Source: a virus
IMG/VR virus record: IMGVR_UViG_3300045747_000454
Span: 52,034 to 116,033 of that record
DNA: 64,000 bases
Strand: one strand, 5' to 3'
The notes under the pieces were generated by a model. The model worked only from the letters and a program-made list of their open reading frames with translations, had not been told where the DNA came from and ran no database searches. This document shows positions 9,351 through 16,579 of this stretch, piece by piece. A program made the translations under genes and the position numbers. The first letter of the stretch is position 1. The number at the start of each line of letters is the position of its first letter.

Positions 9351-10139
9351 TTACTTCTTCGCCTTCGCAGCCTTAGCAGCCGCCTTCGCTGCTTCCTTTG
9401 CATCAAGCGCAGCCTGCTTTGCAGCCGCCTTCTCAGCAGCCGCTGCAGCCTTGGCGTCAGCCTCCGCCTTCTCGGCTGCAGCTGCTGTCGCCAGCGATGC
9501 AGCTACCTTCTTGAAGATGATGTCAGACAGCGATTGCTTGACGCCGAGAATCTTGGCGAACGCAACCTTGTAACCCATCTTCACGGCGAGACGCGCCATC
9601 GAACCTGAGATCATGTGAACTGGAATGTCCTCGCCCTTTTCGGCGATGGCGAGAATCTCCTCAGACGGAGTTCCCTCGTCATCTGGGTCGCTGCGCTCCT
9701 CAAGCCCTGGCATCACGACGTGCTCGAGCTTCTCGCCGTTCGGACCGGTGAAGTACTTGTCAAGCAGCTCGATGTACTTGGACGCCCGGTCTGAACCTGC
9801 GGCGATGGCGTAGGGTTCGTAGCCGGCCTTCCGAACCTCCTCGAAGGCAGCCATGGCCGACGGGGCGGTGATGATCTTGACGCCGTTGGCTCGGCCGGAG
9901 GCCGTCATGAACTTGATGCGATCCTCAGCGCTCAGCGGGTTCTTGCTCAGATCCTTTGAGGTTTCGGCGCCGGCAACGACCACGACGATCGGCACCACGC
10001 CCTTGTGCTCACGCTCGAACTTCTTCATTCGGTCGATGACTGTGTAGTGTCCGGCGGTTGGCGGGTTGAAGCGACCAACGGCGACGACGGCTCGAGTCTT
10101 CTGCTGCCCAACCGTGTCCTCAAAAAGGTCTTGATCCAT
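9351..10139 (-). CDS. nucleotidyltransferase (NMN/cytidylyltransferase-like) with Ala/Lys-rich tail
   Basis: A 262-residue member of the HxGH nucleotidyltransferase superfamily, which includes NMN adenylyltransferase. The motif G-R-F-N-P-P-T-A-G-H lies at residues 25-34, and the second motif is I-S-G-S-M-A-R near residue 180. The last 50 residues are almost only Ala, Lys and Glu, probably a helix. I start at the ATG at 10139 because GGAG lies 9 bases upstream; an upstream TTG overlaps the promoter box. The N-terminus M-D-Q-D-L-F-E-D resembles the leader of the tagged proteins. If it makes NAD+, it could feed the ADP-ribosyltransferase-like proteins elsewhere; that link is speculation. Confidence 0.75.
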   Translation of the reverse strand: MDQDLFEDTVGQQKTRAVVAVGRFNPPTAGHYTVIDRMKKFEREHKGVVPIVVVVAGAETSKDLSKNPLSAEDRIKFMTASGRANGVKIITAPSAMAAFEEVRKAGYEPYAIAAGSDRASKYIELLDKYFTGPNGEKLEHVVMPGLEERSDPDDEGTPSEEILAIAEKGEDIPVHMISGSMARLAVKMGYKVAFAKILGVKQSLSDIIFKKVAASLATAAAAEKAEADAKAAAAAEKAAAKQAALDAKEAAKAAAKAAKAKK

Positions 10140-10161
10140 AAGTAGTCTCCGATGCGGTGGA

Positions 10162-10169
10162 GTATTTAT
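10162..10169 (-). promoter_or_regulatory. late promoter box for baseplate operon (ATAAATAC, minus)
   Basis: Minus strand reads TTG-ATAAATAC-TCC, 23 bases before the nucleotidyltransferase ATG. It would start the leftward baseplate operon. Confidence 0.65.
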
Positions 10170-10214
10170 CAAGATCAGGCATCCTGATTTTCGTGAGCAT
10201 TGTCGCTCGCAAAT

Positions 10215-10222
10215 GATACAAT
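10215..10222 (+). promoter_or_regulatory. early/middle promoter -10 (GATACAAT)
   Basis: The sequence ATGATACAATG supplies TACAAT with an upstream TG (extended -10) and no convincing -35. Similar boxes precede other non-structural units (28315, 29112, 50138 minus). It lies about 50 bases before the first gene of the gp55-gp47-gp46 operon. Confidence 0.5.
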
Positions 10223-10270
10223 GTACTCACGCTGTCTCCCACCTAAACTCCCGTAAGAAGGGCAAAACTG

Positions 10271-10816
10271 ATGACAGCACCCAAAAAGCACTGTTTCACG
10301 ATCTATCACATCCCAGGTCTAAAGGTCGGATGTACTTCAAACTTCAAGAAGCGTCAGAAGGCGTATCCCGAAGGAACGATCTTCGAAGTGATTGAGGTTC
10401 TGGAAGGCATCTCAGAAGAAGCCGCAGGCAACCGCGAGTGGGAATGGGCGGATCACTATGGCTATCAGCGTGGCGGCTTCTACGCCAATCATTGGGGCAA
10501 CCACATCACCGACGAAATGAAGTCGGTCCTCGGCAAGAAGGGCGGCAACGCCTTGGCAGCTCAAGGTCGCAAGTGGGGTCCGCAATCCGACGACCATCGC
10601 GAGAAGATCGGTGCTCCACAGCGTGGTGTGCCACGCAAGAAACACGATGCGGCATCCAAAGCCAATCTCGCCGCCAAGCTCAAGGGCGCAACAGTGTGGG
10701 TTGTGAAAGATCAATCCCCTGTGAAGGTACGAACTGAGGCTCTTCAAGACTACTTGTCTGCGGGCTATCAGCGTGGTCGGAAACTCAAGTCGGGAGGTCA
10801 TCATGACTGCGCCTAA
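10271..10816 (+). CDS. putative GIY-YIG-like homing endonuclease
   Basis: A 181-residue protein. The N-terminus (F-T-I-Y-H-I-P-G-L-K-V-G-C-T-S-N-F-K-K-R) is a compact, degenerate GIY-YIG pattern in which I-Y-H aligns with GIY and K-V-G with YIG; a Glu follows in the N-R-E-W-E-W-A-D helix. Residues 95-140 (DDHREKIGAPQRG, SKANLAAKLKG) resemble NUMOD3-type DNA-binding repeats. Such enzymes cut intergenic sites and copy themselves. It ends 14 bases inside the gp55 gene, whose ribosome site lies within its coding sequence. Confidence 0.6.
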   Translation: MTAPKKHCFTIYHIPGLKVGCTSNFKKRQKAYPEGTIFEVIEVLEGISEEAAGNREWEWADHYGYQRGGFYANHWGNHITDEMKSVLGKKGGNALAAQGRKWGPQSDDHREKIGAPQRGVPRKKHDAASKANLAAKLKGATVWVVKDQSPVKVRTEALQDYLSAGYQRGRKLKSGGHHDCA

Positions 10817-11276
10817 GAAGATGGTCAAAGTTCGTAAGGAACGTTCGACTTCTACAAGAAATCACTACGTCACCAACCAGCAGCTGATCGAGGCAATCGC
10901 TGAGGACAAGGCAAACGGCATGAAGCTTTCCAACAAGCTCGCCGGTTACCTGCACATGATCGCCGAGCGGTACTCATACAGCCCGTCGTTCGCCGGCTAC
11001 TCCTTTCGCGAGGACATGGTCTCGGTCGCTGTGATGAACCTCGTCGCCAACTGGCACAAGTTCGATCCGGCAAAGTCCGACAACCCCTTCGCGTTCTACA
11101 CGACGGCAGCCTATCGTTCGTTTCTGCAGTACCTTGCTGACGAGAAGAAGCATCGCGAGATTCGCGACAACCTGCTCGTGAATGCTGGTGCCTCGCCGTC
11201 GTTCGCCTATCAGGACAAGACGAAGCCTGGTGCAACCCACGACGAAATGGCGTTCCGTTCCTCCTCGGAGGACTGA
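10803..11276 (+). CDS. 55: late transcription sigma factor gp55
   Basis: A 157-residue homologue of T4 gp55, the minimal sigma factor that directs host RNA polymerase to TATAAATA-type late promoters together with gp33 and the gp45 clamp. The region-2-like core is visible: a YVTNQQLIEAI helix, AERYSYSPSFAGYSFREDM, A-V-M-N-L-V-A-N-W-H-K-F-D-P-A-K, then N-P-F-A-F-Y-T-T-A-A-Y-R-S-F-L. GGAGGT at 10793-10798 with 4 bases spacing fixes the start at 10803 rather than at an in-frame ATG 30 bases earlier. Its presence explains the many TAAATA boxes in the window. Confidence 0.93.
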   Translation: MTAPKKMVKVRKERSTSTRNHYVTNQQLIEAIAEDKANGMKLSNKLAGYLHMIAERYSYSPSFAGYSFREDMVSVAVMNLVANWHKFDPAKSDNPFAFYTTAAYRSFLQYLADEKKHREIRDNLLVNAGASPSFAYQDKTKPGATHDEMAFRSSSED

Positions 11277-11281
11277 TCAAC

Positions 11282-12349
11282 ATGGCGAAGATTCACACCG
11301 CCCGGGTTAGGGGCGAGATCACCAAGCTGGCGATGTTCACGGACATTCACTGGGGCGCTCGCAACAACTCTGACCAGCACAACCTCGACAACCTCGACTA
11401 CATCGATTGGTTCATCGAGCGCGCCAAGGAGGAGAAGCCGAGCCACATCGCCTTTCTCGGCGACTGGTTCGAGAATCGCAACGCCATCAACGTGCGCACG
11501 CTGAACCACGCCACTGAGGGTGCTCGCCGTCTGAACGCGCTCGGCATTCCAATCATCTTCATCGTCGGCAATCACGATCTGTACCATCGGTCGAATCGCA
11601 AGATCTTCAGCACGAACATGTTCGACGATCTTGAGAACTTCACCGTCATCAGCGAGCCAACTCGCCTGTCCAAGGACTGGTTCGTCGCACCGTTTCTGTT
11701 TCGTGACGAGTACCCAACCTTCACCGAGGATCTGAACAACTCGAAGTTCGTGCTTGGTCACTTCGAGTTTCGCAACTTCGTCGTGACGGGTGCGACGCGC
11801 GTGATGGAGCACGGACCAGACGCTGAGCTGTTCTCAGGTCCCAAGTACATCTTCTCTGGGCACTTTCACAAGCGGCAGCACAATCGCAACATCGTCTACA
11901 TCGGCAACACGTTCCCGACGAACTACGGCGATGCTGGCGACAATCAGCGTGGCTGCGCTGTGTTCGACGTCGAGAACGATGACGTCTACTTTCACGACTG
12001 GGAGGGTGCACCGCTGTTCTTCAAGACAAAGCTGACGCACATTCTCGCCGGTGAGGTGGAGTGGGCGCCGAAGTCGCGCGTGCGCTGCACGCTTGACATG
12101 GACATCGGCTACAGCGACGTGCAAGCGCTGAAGGAGGAGATGATCAAGACCTACGAGCTGCGCGAGTTCTCGGTAGAAGAGGACATCATCGCTCGCAAGG
12201 GACTGCTCAGCGAGGGTCTCGAGCTCGACACTGAGCTCGACATGTCGTCGCTCGATAGCACGGTTCGACAGCTCATCAATGAGGGCGTCGCACCATCACC
12301 AACCATCGACCCGCAAGTGCTGGTCAAACTGTATGAGGAGCTAGGATGA
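11282..12349 (+). CDS. 47: recombination nuclease subunit gp47 (Mre11/SbcD type)
   Basis: A 355-residue calcineurin-like phosphoesterase, the nuclease half of the gp46/gp47 complex that resects DNA ends for recombination-dependent replication. Metal-binding motifs appear in order: D-I-H (residues 21-23, FTDIHWGARN), G-D-W-F-E-N-R-N (about 59-66), G-N-H-D (about 97-100), and G-H-F-H (about 195). T4 gp47 is 339 residues. GGAGGA lies 9 bases before the ATG. It is followed by two short coupled genes and gp46, the T4 arrangement. Confidence 0.95.
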   Translation: MAKIHTARVRGEITKLAMFTDIHWGARNNSDQHNLDNLDYIDWFIERAKEEKPSHIAFLGDWFENRNAINVRTLNHATEGARRLNALGIPIIFIVGNHDLYHRSNRKIFSTNMFDDLENFTVISEPTRLSKDWFVAPFLFRDEYPTFTEDLNNSKFVLGHFEFRNFVVTGATRVMEHGPDAELFSGPKYIFSGHFHKRQHNRNIVYIGNTFPTNYGDAGDNQRGCAVFDVENDDVYFHDWEGAPLFFKTKLTHILAGEVEWAPKSRVRCTLDMDIGYSDVQALKEEMIKTYELREFSVEEDIIARKGLLSEGLELDTELDMSSLDSTVRQLINEGVAPSPTIDPQVLVKLYEELG

Positions 12350-12540
12350 TTCGCTCACGCCAACCAAAGGTCGACCTCACGATCAAGAATCCAATCGAGC
12401 AGGCCGTCGTTGACCTGACCTGGGACACTTCACCGAGCCTGTCTATTTCGATCGGTCAGCTCATGTGGAATGATGAGCTTCAGAGCTTTCACATCTGGAT
12501 CGGCGACAAGTGGGTGCAGGTCTCTGGACACTCGCTGTGA
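12346..12540 (+). CDS. small hypothetical protein between 47 and 46
   Basis: A 64-residue protein overlapping gp47 by 4 bases. Its second half has Trp-rich strands (S-I-G-Q-L-M-W-N-D-E-L-Q-S-F-H-I-W-I-G) ending in W-V-Q-V-S-G. No family recognised. T4 also has small genes (46.1, 46.2) at this spot; I cannot show that they are related. Confidence 0.7.
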   Translation: MIRSRQPKVDLTIKNPIEQAVVDLTWDTSPSLSISIGQLMWNDELQSFHIWIGDKWVQVSGHSL

Positions 12541-12683
12541 GATTCGACACGGTCTTCTTCATGACGCTCGGCAATCGGTGGTTCACGCTGACGCTGAGCG
12601 TCTCGCGAGCGTGGCGCTCATTGTTTCTGACTCGTGAGCAGAAGCGCCTACAAACCATCGCCGGCATTCGGAACAAACAATGA
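12537..12683 (+). CDS. very small hypothetical protein, GTG start
   Basis: A 48-codon frame starting with GTG (GTGA overlap with the previous stop) and ending in TGA that overlaps the ATG of gp46. The product is basic with a hydrophobic middle (W-F-T-L-T-L-S-V-S-R-A-W-R-S-L-F-L). Without it a 140-base gap would separate tightly coupled genes, which is the main reason to call it real. Function unknown. Confidence 0.55.
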   Translation: MRFDTVFFMTLGNRWFTLTLSVSRAWRSLFLTREQKRLQTIAGIRNKQ

Positions 12684-14419
12684 CCTCAACGCTCAAGTTC
12701 AAAACCATCTCGATCAAGAACTTCATGTCGATGGGCAACAGCCCGTCGGAGATTGATCTTGACGAGCAGGGCACCGTCACCATCACTGGCGAGAACATCG
12801 ACCGTGGTGGCAGCAACGGCGCTGGCAAGACGACGATCATCAACGCCCTGTGCTACGCCATCTATAACAAGGCGTTCGACAACATCACGCTGCAGCGCCT
12901 GATCAACACGACCAACGCGACGAAGAACACGCAGATGGAAGTTCGGCTGACGTTCGAGAAGGACGGCTTCGACTACGAGGTCTTCCGTGCTCGTGGCTCC
13001 GAGTACAAGATCGAGATTCTGCGCGACGGCGAGGACATCACGCCGGGCAAGGGTGCGATCGAGTGCGACGCGCTGCTCGTCGACATCATCGGCATCAGCT
13101 ACGAACTCTTCACCAAGACGATCATCTTCTCTGGCAACTCGCCAGCCTTTCTGCAGCTGCCGCTGTTCCAGCAGCGCAATCAGATCGAGGAGCTGTTCAA
13201 CATCACGATGCTGTCCGAGAAGGCAACGCTGCTGAAGGAGCAGATCAAGACAACCGAAGGCGACATTAAGGTCGCTGAGGCGGTGATCAAGCAGCAGGAG
13301 GGTGCCGTTGAGCTGCATCGCAAGCACGTCGCCGAGGCGCACGCGCGAGTCGAGCGATTCGAGCGCAATCGCGTTGACACGATTCAGGAGATTGAGGACA
13401 CGCTGCAGATCGTTGGCAAGGTTGACTTCGACCTTGAGAAGGCGCTGCACGCCGAGCGCAGCTCACTCAAGCAAGAGGGCGCCTATCTCGCCGCCAAGCT
13501 TGCTCCGCTCCGCAAGGACAAGACGCAGCTCGAGAAGGATGTGAACAAGTTGATCGCCGAGCACGAGCATCTCGCCGACGCGCGCTGCCCGTACTGCACG
13601 CAGACGTTCCCAGATGCGCCAGTGAAGCTCGCCAAGGTCGACGCTGACATCACCACGAAGGGCGACAAGCTGCTCGAGGTCGAGACGAGCGTCGAAGCGC
13701 TGACCACCGACTCGACCGAGAAGCAGCGTCGACTGAAGGAGGTCGAGACGCTCATTCAGTATCAGGAGCTCGATGAGCTGCTCGAAGCTCGTGACAACGC
13801 CACTCAGCTGCGCAAGAAGGCGGACGAGCTGCGCACTGCCGTGAACCCACACGTTGAGGCGCACGAGAAGCTGGCTGCCGAGAAGACCGGCACCGTCGAC
13901 TATCTGAAGGCCGACGGTCTGCGTCGCAAGCTCGACCATCAGCAGTTCCTGCTGAAGCTGCTCACGGACAAGAACTCGTTCCTGCGTCGTCGCATCATCA
14001 ATCGCTCGATTCCATTCCTCAACAACAGGTTGAACCACTTCACCAACGCGCTGGGTCTGCCACACATCGTCAAGTTCGATGCCGACATGTCCTGCACCGT
14101 AGCCGAGTTCGGTCGAGAGCTCGACTTCGGCAACCTGTCCGCTGGCGAGAAGAAGCGCCTGAACACGGCGATGGCGCTCGCCTTCCGTGACGTGCTGCAT
14201 CATCTGCACGCCAAGACGAACCTGCTGATGATTGACGAGCTCGACGGCGCTCTGGATCAAGAGGGCATCGACAGCATCGTGCGCATTTTGAAGGAGAAGA
14301 GTCGTGATGAGGAGCTGTCCGTCTTCGTCATCTCACACCACCCAAGCATCGCTGGGCGGTTAGATCACAATCTCATTGTCCGTAAGGAGTCTGGGTTCAG
14401 CTTCGTAGTACTGGAGTGA
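12680..14419 (+). CDS. 46: recombination nuclease ATPase gp46 (Rad50/SbcC type)
   Basis: A 579-residue SMC-like ATPase partner of gp47. Walker A is G-S-N-G-A-G-K-T-T at residues 44-52. Long heptad-rich helices (about 180-290 and 320-400) flank a zinc hook C-P-Y-C at residues 303-306. The ABC signature N-L-S-A-G-E-K-K-R lies near 484-492 and Walker B plus D-loop (L-L-M-I-D-E-L-D-G-A-L-D) near 514-525. T4 gp46 is 560 residues. Complete and apparently functional. Confidence 0.95.
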   Translation: MTSTLKFKTISIKNFMSMGNSPSEIDLDEQGTVTITGENIDRGGSNGAGKTTIINALCYAIYNKAFDNITLQRLINTTNATKNTQMEVRLTFEKDGFDYEVFRARGSEYKIEILRDGEDITPGKGAIECDALLVDIIGISYELFTKTIIFSGNSPAFLQLPLFQQRNQIEELFNITMLSEKATLLKEQIKTTEGDIKVAEAVIKQQEGAVELHRKHVAEAHARVERFERNRVDTIQEIEDTLQIVGKVDFDLEKALHAERSSLKQEGAYLAAKLAPLRKDKTQLEKDVNKLIAEHEHLADARCPYCTQTFPDAPVKLAKVDADITTKGDKLLEVETSVEALTTDSTEKQRRLKEVETLIQYQELDELLEARDNATQLRKKADELRTAVNPHVEAHEKLAAEKTGTVDYLKADGLRRKLDHQQFLLKLLTDKNSFLRRRIINRSIPFLNNRLNHFTNALGLPHIVKFDADMSCTVAEFGRELDFGNLSAGEKKRLNTAMALAFRDVLHHLHAKTNLLMIDELDGALDQEGIDSIVRILKEKSRDEELSVFVISHHPSIAGRLDHNLIVRKESGFSFVVLE

Positions 14420-14427
14420 GATAAATA
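14420..14427 (+). promoter_or_regulatory. late promoter box (GATAAATA)
   Basis: GA-GATAAATAG-CG directly after the gp46 stop, 23 bases before the next ATG. It separates an early-type operon from late expression of the following gene. Confidence 0.65.
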
Positions 14428-14449
14428 GCGCATTGACTCAAGGACTCAC

Positions 14450-14917
14450 ATGAAACTCAACGAACTCTATGGCACCCGCCTGAATGAAGCTGAAGCGATC
14501 GAGGTCAAGAAGGCTGGCGACATCTGGAAGGATGCGTCTGACGGCTCGAAGACCTTCATTGCGAACACCGTCTACGATGTTCGCAAGATCGATGGCGGTG
14601 CTAAGTACGAGGTCTCCACCGAGGTTGGCACCGAGCGCAAGCCGTTCACGAAGCTTGACAAGGCTGGGCTCGACGCTGCGTTCACGCCAACGCACCCGAA
14701 GCAAACGCCAGACGCAGAAGGCTACACGCAGTACCGCAAGACGGACGAGATCGAAGCGATCAAGTACGACCAAGACACGCTCAAGGTCGACCTTGGCGAT
14801 GGCACCAACGTGCTGCTCAGCAAGGGCGATTACCTGATTCGCAAGGCGACTGGCGACACCTTCACCTACGAGGTCAAGAAGGCCAAGGACTTCGAGGTCA
14901 ACTACGCTGCAAAGTGA
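14450..14917 (+). CDS. hypothetical late protein, possible packaged internal protein
   Basis: A 155-residue, Lys/Asp/Glu-rich protein of unknown function. The leader M-K-L-N-E-L-Y followed by R-L-N-E-A matches the leader-plus-cleavage pattern (L-x-E then Ala) shared by the putative internal head proteins. The body has alternating strands (D-G-G-A-K-Y-E-V-S-T-E; D-T-L-K-V-D-L-G-D-G-T-N-V-L-L). It has its own late promoter, which fits a virion protein even though it lies in a DNA-metabolism region. Confidence 0.7.
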   Translation: MKLNELYGTRLNEAEAIEVKKAGDIWKDASDGSKTFIANTVYDVRKIDGGAKYEVSTEVGTERKPFTKLDKAGLDAAFTPTHPKQTPDAEGYTQYRKTDEIEAIKYDQDTLKVDLGDGTNVLLSKGDYLIRKATGDTFTYEVKKAKDFEVNYAAK

Positions 14918-14932
14918 GCGCGGTTTAGGACG

Positions 14933-14940
14933 AGTAAATA
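14933..14940 (+). promoter_or_regulatory. late promoter box (AGTAAATA)
   Basis: CG-AGTAAATA-GCTCC, 22 bases before the ATG at 14963. The predicted start of transcription falls inside the hairpin described at 14939-14960. Confidence 0.6.
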
Positions 14941-14960
14941 GCTCCATTCACTTGGAGCTA
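14939..14960 (+). promoter_or_regulatory. 5'-leader hairpin covering the ribosome site of the 14963 gene
   Basis: TAGCTCCA and TGGAGCTA form a perfect 8-base-pair stem around a 6-base loop. The right arm contains GGAG, the ribosome site for the ATG at 14963. Transcripts reading through from upstream would fold it; transcripts starting at the late promoter (about 14946) would lack the left arm. Confidence 0.5.
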
Positions 14961-14962
14961 CA

Positions 14963-15511
14963 ATGGCAGAAGAAAAGACAAAGCGCAAGATGCGCCCTGG
15001 CGGTGGCAAAGCAAAGGGCGGTGCGTTCGAAGCGCGCATCGCCAAGGCGCTCTCCGCAGCGCTGCCACTCAACTTCATCAAGTCGCCTGGTTCAGGCGCT
15101 CGCATCGGCGGCAAGAACTTCGCCACCATCGGCAAGCTGATGGGTGAGGAGGCGATGAAGCTGTTCAACGCTGACGTCGTGCCAGTCAATGAATCGGCGA
15201 CTGGCATTCACTTTCGCTTCAGCGTTGAGTGCAAGTGCTACGCCACTCCAGACAACTTCGTGTCGCTCGTCAGCGGCACGGCGAACGTCTTCAAGTGGTT
15301 TGGCGAATCTGTGGTTGACTCGGCAAAGATTGAGCGCCTACCGATTCTGATCTTCAAGTGGAACGCCACGAAGGTCTTCGTCGCAGTTCGTCACGACACC
15401 TTCACTGGAGTCGAACCGAAGCTGCACCTCTCCAATAGCACCTCCGACCTCGACATCTACGAGTTCGACGAGCTGCTCAAGCTTCCAGACCTCTGGATCA
15501 ACCGAACCTAA
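14963..15511 (+). CDS. putative PD-(D/E)XK nuclease
   Basis: A 182-residue protein with a lysine-rich start. The pattern E23 (G-G-A-F-E-A-R-I-A-K-A-L), D71 (A-D-V-V-P-V) and E89-C-K91 (F-S-V-E-C-K-C) has the order and spacing of a PD-(D/E)XK active site, as in resolvase-like and small endonuclease families of phages. Such an enzyme could resolve recombination junctions or trim DNA. It is driven by a late promoter, suggesting a role in late DNA processing. Fold assignment is by motif only. Confidence 0.6.
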   Translation: MAEEKTKRKMRPGGGKAKGGAFEARIAKALSAALPLNFIKSPGSGARIGGKNFATIGKLMGEEAMKLFNADVVPVNESATGIHFRFSVECKCYATPDNFVSLVSGTANVFKWFGESVVDSAKIERLPILIFKWNATKVFVAVRHDTFTGVEPKLHLSNSTSDLDIYEFDELLKLPDLWINRT

Positions 15512-15518
15512 GAACAAC

Positions 15519-16103
15519 ATGACAGAAACAACTCTCCCACGCTGGGACGTAAAACGGGACGCCCATCGCCCACACGGGTTCAGCGACCTACTGCCAATCA
15601 TGGCGCACCACTATCGAACCATCGAGGCGCTCCACGCCTTTCTTGGTCCGTACAACGCTCGTCAGCGCAACTCGAATCGTCCGTACCTACCACCTGACAA
15701 GGAGACGCTGAAGCAGCTCGTCAAGCAGGGCGGCATGAACGACTTCTCGTATCAAGCGCTGATCAACGGCGTCATTCGGTTCTGCGAGCACACGAAGGGT
15801 CGTCGTGGTCTGCCCGAACCGCACCCATCCACGATCCACAGCATTCAGCTTCCACAACCTGCCTTTGAGCTCACGAACGGTTCGCCGGGGTGTACAATGG
15901 TCAACATCGCAGGAGCGGAAGAGCCCATTGAAGTTCAGGCAATCACCGGCGACTTTCGGTTCATCATCGTTCGTCCCAAGCTTTCACAGCTCGGCACGGC
16001 ATCGGCGACGAACTGGGAGGTGCTGTTCTTCCGTCACCCACACGGCTACATTCCCGATTGGGCTGACTCAACCCTCAACCCACGCTGGTCAGGCAAGTTC
16101 TAA
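15519..16103 (+). CDS. hypothetical protein
   Basis: A 194-residue protein, start ATG 7 bases after the previous stop. It is rich in His, Pro and Arg in the first half (residues 10-110, mainly helical) and strand-rich in the second (E-V-Q-A-I-T-G-D-F-R-F-I-I-V-R-P, W-E-V-L-F-F-R-H-P). I do not recognise it. It probably belongs to the transcription unit that continues to 17811. Confidence 0.65.
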   Translation: MTETTLPRWDVKRDAHRPHGFSDLLPIMAHHYRTIEALHAFLGPYNARQRNSNRPYLPPDKETLKQLVKQGGMNDFSYQALINGVIRFCEHTKGRRGLPEPHPSTIHSIQLPQPAFELTNGSPGCTMVNIAGAEEPIEVQAITGDFRFIIVRPKLSQLGTASATNWEVLFFRHPHGYIPDWADSTLNPRWSGKF

Positions 16104-16112
16104 GGAGATTCC

Positions 16113-16313
16113 ATGCTCGTACAATTCACACCAATCGCACAACTCCCACCCGACGTCGCAGCTCGCCTTCGGTCGCATCTTGCCTCGCTGCCGCTGCGCA
16201 TGGACGACTCGCCGCTGCTCTTCGAGGGCTTTCACCTGCTGGCGAGAGACGTCATGTTGGTTCAGCGCGTCGCGAAGAACGCTTCGTCATCGTCAACCGC
16301 ACTGTTCGGCTGA
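16113..16313 (+). CDS. small hypothetical protein
   Basis: A 66-residue protein with a good ribosome site (AAGGAG, 16102-16107). The first 45 residues are helical and hydrophobic/basic (P-D-V-A-A-R-L-R-S-H-L); no known motif. It lies between two other unknown genes in one operon. Confidence 0.6.
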   Translation: MLVQFTPIAQLPPDVAARLRSHLASLPLRMDDSPLLFEGFHLLARDVMLVQRVAKNASSSSTALFG

Positions 16314-16315
16314 TC

Positions 16316-16579
16316 ATGAGCGCCAAGAAAGCAAAGCTGCTTCGCCGAGTGGCGCTCGGACTCGCCGTGCAGGCTGAGGAAGCTGGTCGCAAGATCGATG
16401 CGCGCGGCACCGAGACTGTCGACGTCGGCCCATCCGGCCCATCCAGCATGATCAGCTCGGACCCTGGCGGCTGGCGCCGGCCAGCAGAGTTCGACCCGTT
16501 TCGAGGGCGCGTGATGGTCGTCAATCGGCGCGACACCTACCGTGGCATCGTCCGCGAGCTCAAGAAGGGCATGAAGTGA
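16316..16579 (+). CDS. small hypothetical protein
   Basis: An 87-residue basic protein starting 2 bases after the previous stop. An N-terminal helix (K-K-A-K-L-L-R-R-V-A-L-G-L-A-V-Q-A-E-E) is followed by a Gly/Ser/Pro-rich middle and a basic end. No family recognised. It is coupled by a GTGA overlap to the polymerase-like gene, so the two may act together. Confidence 0.6.
   Translation: MSAKKAKLLRRVALGLAVQAEEAGRKIDARGTETVDVGPSGPSSMISSDPGGWRRPAEFDPFRGRVMVVNRRDTYRGIVRELKKGMK

Noticed and set aside
13463-14260. 265-codon minus-strand frame
   Set aside because: Antisense shadow of gp46, whose motifs are intact.
15890-15900. TGTACAATGG as an internal promoter
   Set aside because: It resembles the TACAAT boxes but lies inside the 15519 gene, lacks the TG spacing of the others, and no gene starts nearby.
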